Assembly: GCA_017936375.1 (NCBI GenBank)
Contig: JAGBFR010000033.1
Coordinates: 1 to 64,000 of the forward strand
DNA: 64,000 nucleotides
Origin: Clostridia bacterium
Lineage (GTDB): Bacteria; Bacillota; Clostridia; Christensenellales; Aristaeellaceae
Direction: 5' to 3'
The first letter of the stretch is position 1. Each line of letters starts with the position of its first letter. The position numbers were made by a program, and so were the translations under genes. A model generated the notes under the pieces. It was not told where the DNA came from, did not search any database, and saw only the letters and a program-made list of their open reading frames with translations. Shown piece after piece: positions 57,590 to 64,000 of the stretch.

Positions 57590-60157
57590 ATGTCAAGATT
57601 CACGAAAAGCTGCGCAGCGCTCGTGCTGTGCCTCGTTCTGACGTTCAGCCTGTGCGCGAGCGCGCTGGCCGCCGTCAAGATCACCTCCCAGCCGAAGGAT
57701 AAGACCGGCGAGTACGGCGAGACCGTCAAGACCGCCGTCAAGGCCGAAGGCAGCGGGCTGAAGTACACCTGGTACATCAAGAATGCCGGCTCGGAAAAGT
57801 GGAGCAAGAGCTCCATCACCTCCCGCGCCTATTCTGTGAAGATGACCGAGAAGAGCGACGGCCGCCAGGTTTACTGCGTGGTCAAGGATTCTTCCGGCAG
57901 CAAAAAGAAGTCCGAAATCGCCACCCTTACCCTCGAGCGCAAGGATCTCGAACTGACCGCTCAGCCGCAGGATGTCTCCGTCGCCCCGGATGCGAAGGCT
58001 ACAGTTTCCGTCTCCGCCACCGGCGACGGCCTGACCTATGCCTGGTACTCCAAGGATGGCGACGCCGACTTTGTCAAGAGCAAGGTCACCAAGTCCTCCT
58101 ACTCCGTCACCATGACCGAAGCGCGTGACGGCAAGCAGGTCTACTGCGTGATCACCGACGCCTATGGCAACAGCGTCACCTCCAACACCGTCACCATGAA
58201 GATGGTCAAGACCTATGCGGCGATCACCACCCAGCCGCAGGACGTCCATGCCAAGCCCGAGAAGACCGCGAAGGTTTCTATCGAGGCCATCGGCGACGGC
58301 CTGACCTACACCTGGTACACCAAGGACGCCGGCCAGACCGAGTGGGCTAAGAGCAAGATCACCAAGTCTTCCTATTCCGTCACCATGAACGATGCTCGCC
58401 ACGAGCGTCAGGTCAAGTGCGTGATCAAGGACCGTTACGGCAACGAGGTTGAGTCCGAAGTCGCTACCATGTATCAGGACAAGGTGGTTGCCGCGTTCGT
58501 CAAGCAGCCGGAGGCTGTGACCGTCGCCGAAGGCGAGAAGGCCACCATCTCTGTCGAGGCTGTCGGCGACGGCCTGACCTACACCTGGTACACCAAGGAC
58601 CTGGGCGCCTCCAAGTATGTCAAGAGCTCCGTCACCAAGTCCTCTTACTCCGTCACCATGAATGAAGCGCGCCATAAGCGCCTTGTCTACTGCGTGATCA
58701 AGGACGCCTACGGCAACAAGGTCACCTCTGCCAAGGTCCGCATGCGCATGATCGTTCCGGAGATCGAGATCGTCACCCAGCCGCAGAACGTCCTCGTCGC
58801 CCCGGGCGCGAAGGCCACCATCTCTGTGGAAGCCACCGGCAAGGATCTCACCTACACTTGGTACACCAAGGATGCCGGCGCGACCGAGTTCGTCAAGAGC
58901 TCCGTCACCAAGTCCTCCTACTCCGTCACCATGAACGCCTCGCGCCATGGTCGCGAGGTCTACTGCGTGATCAAGGACAAGTACGGCGAGAAGCTCCAGA
59001 CCGAAACCGCCAAGATGGAAATGGTCATCACCCCGCTGGAGATCACCGCGCAGCCGCAGAGCGTCGTCGTCGCTGAGGGCGAAGAGGCGAAGGTGACTGT
59101 CGAGGCGAACGGCGACGGCCTGACCTACAAGTGGTATTATGCCGCCGCCGGCTCCTCCAACTTCACCTACACCAAGTCCTTCACCGGCAACAGCTATTTC
59201 GTCGAGATGACCGAAGCCCGCAGCGGCCGTCAGGTCTACTGCGTGATCACCGATGATTACGGCGAGTCCGTAACCACCGAGATCGCCACCCTCTCCATGA
59301 AGGGCGCGCTGGCCATCACCAAGGATCTGACTGCTGAGACCTACATCGAGGAAGGTGCTGTCATCTCCCTGAATATCGAAGCCACCGGCGACGAGCTGAC
59401 CTATCAGTGGTACACCAAGCTGCCGGGCGCTGCGGAATTCACCGCCTCCTCCACGACCGATACCTACACCCTGAATGCTGCCGGCACCGAGATGGCCGGC
59501 CTGCAGGCCTACTGCGTGGTGACCGACGCCTACGGCGCGACCGTCACCTCCAAGACCACAACCATCAAGTACAAGGCTCCGCTGGCCATCACCACCCAGC
59601 CGCTGAGCGTCGCCGTTCTCGATGGCGAAGTTGCGATCGTGACCTTCGAGGCGACCGGCGACGGCCTGACCTACGAGTGGTACTTCGCTGCTCCGGGCTC
59701 CACCGAGTTCAAGAAGACCACCTCCTTCACCTCCAACGAGTATTCCGTTGCGATGAACGAGGATCGCGACGGCCGTCAGATCTACTGCGTGGTCACCGAC
59801 ATGTACGGCGCCTCCGTGCAGACCGAGACCGTCACCCTGAGCCTCAAGCCGCCGGTCGAGTACACCATCGTCGACGGCAAGGCGACCATCACCGCTTACA
59901 TCGGCAGCGAGACCACGCTGACCATCCCGTCCGTGCTCGAGGGCGCGACGGTGACCGCCATCGCGGACAACGCTTTCAAGAGCAACACCACGCTCACCAG
60001 CGTTACCCTGCCGAAGACCGTAACCAGCATCGGCGCCTCCGCCTTCGAGGGCTGCTCCGCGCTGAAGACCGTCACCCTCTCCGACAATGTCTCCACCATC
60101 GGCCGTGCGGCGTTCAAGAACTGCACCAGCCTGGAGACCATGAAGATCAGCAACTGA
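57590..60157 (+). CDS. Secreted protein of eight Ig-like repeats with a leucine-rich cap
   Basis: After a signal peptide (cleavage near SALAA, residue 27) the 855-residue protein has eight repeats of about 85 residues. The pattern is [LV]-x-[IV]-T-x-Q-P-x-[DS]-V-x-V-x-x-G-x-x-A-x-[IV], G-D-G-L-T-Y-x-W-Y, Y-S-V-x-M-x-x-x-R-x-G-R-Q-V-Y-C-V-[IV]-x-D: an Ig-like fold with Trp and Cys. Repeats 2 to 5 are the most alike, also in DNA. The last 90 residues are BspA-type leucine-rich repeats (FEGCSALKTVTLSDNVSTIGRAAF). No sortase motif, S-layer domain or lipobox is visible, so anchoring is unknown. ATG 57590 follows GAGGAG. Confidence 0.85.
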   Translation: MSRFTKSCAALVLCLVLTFSLCASALAAVKITSQPKDKTGEYGETVKTAVKAEGSGLKYTWYIKNAGSEKWSKSSITSRAYSVKMTEKSDGRQVYCVVKDSSGSKKKSEIATLTLERKDLELTAQPQDVSVAPDAKATVSVSATGDGLTYAWYSKDGDADFVKSKVTKSSYSVTMTEARDGKQVYCVITDAYGNSVTSNTVTMKMVKTYAAITTQPQDVHAKPEKTAKVSIEAIGDGLTYTWYTKDAGQTEWAKSKITKSSYSVTMNDARHERQVKCVIKDRYGNEVESEVATMYQDKVVAAFVKQPEAVTVAEGEKATISVEAVGDGLTYTWYTKDLGASKYVKSSVTKSSYSVTMNEARHKRLVYCVIKDAYGNKVTSAKVRMRMIVPEIEIVTQPQNVLVAPGAKATISVEATGKDLTYTWYTKDAGATEFVKSSVTKSSYSVTMNASRHGREVYCVIKDKYGEKLQTETAKMEMVITPLEITAQPQSVVVAEGEEAKVTVEANGDGLTYKWYYAAAGSSNFTYTKSFTGNSYFVEMTEARSGRQVYCVITDDYGESVTTEIATLSMKGALAITKDLTAETYIEEGAVISLNIEATGDELTYQWYTKLPGAAEFTASSTTDTYTLNAAGTEMAGLQAYCVVTDAYGATVTSKTTTIKYKAPLAITTQPLSVAVLDGEVAIVTFEATGDGLTYEWYFAAPGSTEFKKTTSFTSNEYSVAMNEDRDGRQIYCVVTDMYGASVQTETVTLSLKPPVEYTIVDGKATITAYIGSETTLTIPSVLEGATVTAIADNAFKSNTTLTSVTLPKTVTSIGASAFEGCSALKTVTLSDNVSTIGRAAFKNCTSLETMKISN
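57950..59035 (+). repeat. Near-identical tandem coding repeats of about 255 bp
   Basis: Ig units 2 to 5 share long DNA blocks such as those coding GDGLTYTWYTKD and VTKSSYSVTMN, with mostly synonymous differences. This suggests recent duplication and a possible hot spot for copy-number change. Confidence 0.6.
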
Positions 60158-60192
60158 TCTTCTGAAGCGATTACCAAGCACTCATCATTTTC

Positions 60193-60218
60193 AGCCCGCT
60201 GGTTCAACCCGGCGGGCT
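60193..60218 (+). terminator. Terminator of the Ig-repeat gene
   Basis: AGCCCGC pairs with GCGGGCT and a weak CTTCT follows. Confidence 0.6.
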
Positions 60219-60257
60219 CTTCTGATCCCCTTTGCCCACGATTCTCTGCGGGCACAG

Positions 60258-60294
60258 AAAAGGGAGCTGCCATATCCCGGCAGCTCCCTTTTTT
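60258..60294. terminator. Terminator of the frameshifted leucine-rich gene
   Basis: AAAAGGGAGCTGCC pairs with GGCAGCTCCCTTTT, giving A and T tracts on both sides. Confidence 0.75.
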
Positions 60295-60346
60295 CTATTC
60301 TCTGTACGCTCGGTATCAGATTGCCCTGCGTCCGATCATTCTCGGC

Positions 60347-60623
60347 TTATTCCACCAGGCGGCGGAATTCGTAGCCCTGAGCTTCTGCGAACTCGTAGGC
60401 GGTGCTCGCCTCCGGGGCAACGATCAGAAGCTCCTGACAGCCGCTAAACGCTTCCTCGTCGATGCTTACATCCTCCGAAGCGATGACTACCTTCACCAGA
60501 TTCGCGCAGTCCTCAAACGCGCCTGCCGCGATCTCCTTCACGTTCTCCGGAATGTACACGCTCTCCAGCGCAGCCACACAGCAGCAGGCAAATAAACAGC
60601 ACCGCCGCCCATATCCTTTTCAT
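60347..60623 (-). pseudogene. Frameshifted small leucine-rich lipoprotein
   Basis: From the ATG at 60623 one frame reads MKRIWAAVLFICLLLCGC, a clear lipoprotein signal with a lipobox-like L-C-G-C. The frame needed for the rest, ALESVYIPENVKEIAAGAFEDCANL to the stop at 60347, is a BspA-type leucine-rich repeat. The two join in different frames near 60570-60577, within CTG-rich sequence. One base gained or lost explains this, either a true mutation or a sequencing error. The second frame alone could start at a GTG (60577) but would lack a signal. The original would be about 90 residues. Confidence 0.55.
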
Positions 60624-60721
60624 CCGTTCATCATCCTTTCTCCTGCAAAAACCCCTCGCTTCCTTTATTGTATCACGCCGGCAAGCTAATCACAAGCGTA
60701 CGGCAGCCGCAGCAAGCAAAA

Positions 60722-60757
60722 AGCAGCCCTGCTCCGGATAAACCGGAACAGGGCTGC
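60722..60757 (-). terminator. Terminator of the large surface protein gene
   Basis: GCAGCCCTG (60723-60731) pairs with CAGGGCTGC (60749-60757), with an inner TCCGG/CCGGA stem. On the minus strand TTTTT follows. Confidence 0.8.
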
Positions 60758-60793
60758 CTTGCTTATTCAGATTTCACGCACAGCGGGGAGCTT

Positions 60794-63700
60794 TTATTGC
60801 TTCAGATTGAGCCAGAAGCTATCAAACTCATAATCGCCGCCGCTGCTCTGATAGCCCACGCAGAACGAATCGCCATCGAAGTCCGCCGGAAGCTGATAGC
60901 TCAGCGTCGCAACAGGCGCATCCTGCGTCAGCACGCCGGTCACCAGCGCCGTAGATTCATCCCAATCACTGAAGATGGCAATCTGCCTTCCGCCGCCGAG
61001 CTTCGCCGGGTTATAGCAGGTGAAGGTAACCTGAAGCGTTTCGCCGGCAGCAAGCTCGTCCGGATACGTCATTCCAACAATAACGTCGTTCGCTTCACCA
61101 AGCGGTACCAGCTCATAATCGATACTGCTGCGCGCCTCATCGATGGTAAAGGGGCAATAGGCAGACTCGTTATCCGACAGGATGAAGCGGAAGTAGCGGC
61201 CATCCAGCTCAGCCATCTTCATCCAGACGTTAGCGTCATACCAGTAGGTAGTCATCTTATTCGAGCTGAGCGCACAGTAGAGCGTGTCATAGCCCAGACC
61301 ACCCTCGACAGCATCGAAGAGCACATTCTTGTTTTCATCCAGAATCTGGACATTGACCCTCGGTTCCACAGCGTGCGCCGGGATCTCCATCAGGTCGCCA
61401 ATGATGCCAACGCCCAGGTCGCAGGAATTGCGCCACCTAAGCGCCTGGCTCTCCGCGCTGTAGAGATACAGTTCCGGAACAACCGTACCCTCGGAGTTGA
61501 AGACCGTCACCTTGCGGGTGATCGTCTGATGCGCACAGGAAGCCGTGAGCATGCAGGTGCCCACCTTATTGGCCGTGAACCAGCCCTTCTCATCAAAGCC
61601 TGCGACGGTCGGATCGCTGCTGCTCATCGTCACATCGCACGTGTAGCCATCCAGATCAAAGAACGTGCTGACCTCATACGAGCTGCCAAGGGACATGCGG
61701 TTCGGCGCACCATCAAACTCAAGCTGCGGCTCTGCGATGGTGAACGTATAAGAAGCGTTCTCAACCTTCTCACCATCGACATACAGAGAGACGGTCTGCT
61801 CGCTCAGCGGCTTGTAATCGTCCTCTTCCAGCCTGAACTCCAGGTATTCCTCCATCATCCCGGCGTAGAAGGTCGTGGTATCAAGCACCTCTCCCGCAGC
61901 ATTCTTCAGCTCGACGGTTCTCTTTTCCTCATCGCCGGTACGCCAAACATTGAAGCCGACCCAGGAGCCAACCGCAAATTCCGCGCTATTCGGGCTGATG
62001 CCGTAGCGGACCTCGCCGCGCTCCGGAACACCGGTGACCGGAATCTTCACCGCTTCATAATCAATGGTGAAATTCGCCTGATCGTCCGTGTATCCCGGGA
62101 CAATGACCATGGTCTTCAGCGCAAAGCCTTCATCACTCGTCGGCCAGTTGTTCAGCTCATATACCACGCCCTCGCCGAGCAGCTTCGTCCAGCGGATATT
62201 CTTCCAGTCGCTGAAGGTCTCAATGACGTCGCCGTACTTATTCTGGAAGGAAGAGGTCAGCCTGAAGTATATCCAATCATTGCCGGTGGTGATCGCGTCG
62301 CTCAGCTGCACCCTGACCCTGACCGGCTCGCCATAAACGGCGCTCGTCGTCAGCGGCGTGACCGTCAGCACGGGGAGCTCGCCCTCCGCCTTTTCAAAGA
62401 CGCTCATGGACAGCCAAACGGTATCCACAATGCCGTAGCTGGTCTCGTAGTAGACCTCTATCTCGGTCTCTCCAGCCTTCAGCGCCGTCGCCACACCCTC
62501 GCTGTCAACGGTCAGGATGGACGGGTCAAACACATCAAAATAGACATTGTTCCAGTCCGCACCCTCCGCGATGGTGATCGGCAGCTTGCTGCTCTCGCCG
62601 ACAGTCATCGTAGCGTTATACACCAGACGGCTGAGGCCGGAGTGGATCATCACGGAGTAGTAGCCCACCTGCTGCGTGCCGTAGTAGAACGGAACATAGA
62701 AGCCTTCGCCCGGAATGACATTGTCGCTGATGGTGAAGGACATGATCGCGCTCTTCGTATCCGCATTGAAGACGGCGGGCTGCACATTCTCAAGGATGTC
62801 ATACGCGCCATTCTGGCACAGCGGAACCACCTTCACCGGGCCCGCCGCGGCGTAGGAAGCCAGCAGCTCCGGCGTGGTGCAGGTGATCTCGATCTCCACC
62901 GTATCGCCGGCCGTATAGGTGCCGTAGTTGGAGGAAGCCTTGAAGCCCAGCAGGCCCAGCTCCTCGGGGTGAATGACCTCCACACGGGCGGTGGACGGCT
63001 CAGTCACCTCATATCCGGTCTCGCCGAAGCTGAACTCGACATAACGGTACGGCTGGCCGACGCGGTCGTCCCAGTACTGCCATTCCGCCCAGATCTTCAC
63101 ATAGGAGCCGGTATTGATATAGCGGTACTCATTAAAGCTGGTGACAAACTGGTTGTTCTCGTCGTAGAAGCTCAGGGTATACGGAATATCCTCATCCAGA
63201 TAGAGGGAATCCTCGACGTCGGAATAAATCCGGAAGATCTCAAGATCCTCATCGCCATGGAGCGCCTGCGCCTTCGGCGCGGCGACATAGAAGACAGGCG
63301 CATTCTCAGACGGGACACTGCCCTCCTCATCGCGCACGATGATCTCAAAGGTGTAGTTCTGGCCTGCGTTGGTGGTCATCGTACCCGTGGTCTTGCCGGC
63401 CTTCACACCGGTGATTGTGCCATACTGGTCGATCGTCGCGATCGAGGTGTTCTCCACATCAAAGGTGTACGGCATCAGGGACGGGATCTTGCGGTAGTCA
63501 ATGCTGCTGCTCTCGCCGGCATTAACCGCAAGGCCCGTATCGCACATCGGCTCGATCCACAGATACCAGTCGTGCCAGTAGTCGCCGACATTGAACGTGA
63601 GCACATAGTCGCGCTCGTTGCCCTCGTCATCATAGAACTTCCAGCTGGCCGGAATACGGATCTCCTTGCTCAGCGTGGTATTGGTCTTGCTGATCTCGCC

Positions 63701-64000
63701 CAGCGTAACGACCGTACCGGCCGGGGTCGTCAAAGTGACTTTCTCCGCTTTCTCGATCTTGTCCGGATTGCGCAGGGTCACGACAGCCAGCACCTTGCCG
63801 CCCGGATAGGCATTGCCATAGACGCTGAAGTCGCAGTAATCATACGCATCGCTGCCCGTGAGCTTGATCTCGACGGAATGCTTTTCACCGGGGCCAAAGC
63901 CATTCTGATCCGTGATCTCGATGAGCACCTTCGTCGCGCCGGCGCACTGGAAACTCATCTCCCAGGTCTCGTCGAGATCGCCGATACGCCACGCGTCGGT
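60794..64000 (-). CDS. Large Big_2-type surface protein, 5' end beyond the window
   Basis: The frame is open to the right edge (codons for TDAWRIGDLDETWE precede the first in-window Met), so at least 1068 C-terminal residues are present and the N-terminus is missing. At least three bacterial Ig-like (Big_2) domains are visible, marked by S-I-A-T-I-D-x-x-G-x-I-T-G-V-K-A-G-K, S-I-L-T-V-D-S-E-G-V-A-T-A-L-K-A-G-E and P-T-V-A-G-F-D-E-K-G-W. Between them lie beta-sandwich stretches with no family I know, rich in acidic and aromatic residues. It is probably an adhesin or surface scaffold. No anchor is seen at the C-terminus. Confidence 0.8.
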   Translation of the reverse strand, partial: TDAWRIGDLDETWEMSFQCAGATKVLIEITDQNGFGPGEKHSVEIKLTGSDAYDYCDFSVYGNAYPGGKVLAVVTLRNPDKIEKAEKVTLTTPAGTVVTLGEISKTNTTLSKEIRIPASWKFYDDEGNERDYVLTFNVGDYWHDWYLWIEPMCDTGLAVNAGESSSIDYRKIPSLMPYTFDVENTSIATIDQYGTITGVKAGKTTGTMTTNAGQNYTFEIIVRDEEGSVPSENAPVFYVAAPKAQALHGDEDLEIFRIYSDVEDSLYLDEDIPYTLSFYDENNQFVTSFNEYRYINTGSYVKIWAEWQYWDDRVGQPYRYVEFSFGETGYEVTEPSTARVEVIHPEELGLLGFKASSNYGTYTAGDTVEIEITCTTPELLASYAAAGPVKVVPLCQNGAYDILENVQPAVFNADTKSAIMSFTISDNVIPGEGFYVPFYYGTQQVGYYSVMIHSGLSRLVYNATMTVGESSKLPITIAEGADWNNVYFDVFDPSILTVDSEGVATALKAGETEIEVYYETSYGIVDTVWLSMSVFEKAEGELPVLTVTPLTTSAVYGEPVRVRVQLSDAITTGNDWIYFRLTSSFQNKYGDVIETFSDWKNIRWTKLLGEGVVYELNNWPTSDEGFALKTMVIVPGYTDDQANFTIDYEAVKIPVTGVPERGEVRYGISPNSAEFAVGSWVGFNVWRTGDEEKRTVELKNAAGEVLDTTTFYAGMMEEYLEFRLEEDDYKPLSEQTVSLYVDGEKVENASYTFTIAEPQLEFDGAPNRMSLGSSYEVSTFFDLDGYTCDVTMSSSDPTVAGFDEKGWFTANKVGTCMLTASCAHQTITRKVTVFNSEGTVVPELYLYSAESQALRWRNSCDLGVGIIGDLMEIPAHAVEPRVNVQILDENKNVLFDAVEGGLGYDTLYCALSSNKMTTYWYDANVWMKMAELDGRYFRFILSDNESAYCPFTIDEARSSIDYELVPLGEANDVIVGMTYPDELAAGETLQVTFTCYNPAKLGGGRQIAIFSDWDESTALVTGVLTQDAPVATLSYQLPADFDGDSFCVGYQSSGGDYEFDSFWLNLKQ

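Noticed and set aside
57593..60181. An 862-codon open frame on the minus strand opposite the Ig-repeat gene
   Set aside because: Its repeats (GVPGVGQAVADGLDR and similar) are just the reverse reading of the Ig repeats. It has no start context, and the plus frame has a promoter, ribosome site and signal peptide.
1..64000. tRNA, rRNA or complete insertion sequences
   Set aside because: I saw no cloverleaf with a GTTCRANNC arm, no rRNA-like blocks and no transposase motifs. A covariance-model search would be needed to be sure.

Overview
The window looks like chromosomal DNA of an anaerobic, high-GC member of the Clostridia (Firmicutes). I infer this from the strong Shine-Dalgarno sites on nearly every gene, the 17-bp-spaced sigma-A promoters, and families typical of that group: DUF3048/YerB, DUF421 with DUF4363, DUF3793, a short Clostridia-type peptide deformylase, NhaC, CsoR/CopA, and BspA-like leucine-rich repeats. 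Several exported proteins have signal peptides ending in A-x-A followed by E with no lipobox Cys, which I associate loosely with Christensenellales-like gut Clostridia. That placement is a guess. I see no rRNA, tRNA, CRISPR array or intact transposase.

Layout. (1) 1-4350: an AT-rich block (sampled lines 32-47% GC) with a minus-strand operon of MmgE/PrpD protein, aldo/keto reductase, phosphonopyruvate-decarboxylase-like enzyme and a truncated TIM-barrel-like protein. (2) 4350-5210: a gene-poor junction with a promoter, hairpins and a decayed coding remnant, where composition jumps to about 60% GC or more. (3) 5.2-20.7 kb: an exported FMN/FAD reductase with a TetR regulator, a membrane M28 peptidase, an HD hydrolase, DUF421/DUF4363, a nitroreductase, an AraC-kinase fusion, an aminotransferase, a DUF3048 protein, a PRPP synthetase homologue, MurG and an M32 carboxypeptidase. 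(4) 20.7-26.5 kb: a membrane-anchored SH3 protein, then copper homeostasis (CsoR, and CopA with a CopZ-like tail) and a HAD phosphatase. (5) 26.5-43.4 kb: a NadD-like/NADAR fusion, a receptor-like Ser/Thr kinase with a leucine-rich ectodomain, an XRE-like regulator, DUF3793, an RNA-repair pair (RNA ligase plus HD-Pnk), sirtuin, HIT, deformylase, NhaC, an SH3 protein, ADP-ribosylglycohydrolase, a tandem flavodoxin-like protein and methionine aminopeptidase. (6) 43.4-52.3 kb: a LacI-controlled ABC importer with GH88 and DUF2264 enzymes for unsaturated uronic-acid oligosaccharides, plus an M28 peptidase. (7) 52.4-57.2 kb: a Dlt-like acyl-transfer operon (ligase, carrier protein, MBOAT, SGNH protein). 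(8) 57.6-64 kb: surface proteins, namely an eight-repeat Ig-like protein, a frameshifted leucine-rich lipoprotein and a large Big_2-type protein running off the right edge.

Working together. The sugar operon appears complete except for an ATPase, and two mirror-image LacI operators flank the divergent promoters. The Dlt-like genes read as one unit that activates, carries, exports and places an unidentified acyl group on a cell-surface polymer. Copper sensing is a textbook CsoR switch with the operator inside the promoter spacer. The RNA ligase and HD-Pnk genes overlap and should heal and seal broken RNA. Three NAD or ADP-ribose-linked proteins (NADAR fusion, sirtuin, ARH) lie within 15 kb but not in one operon.
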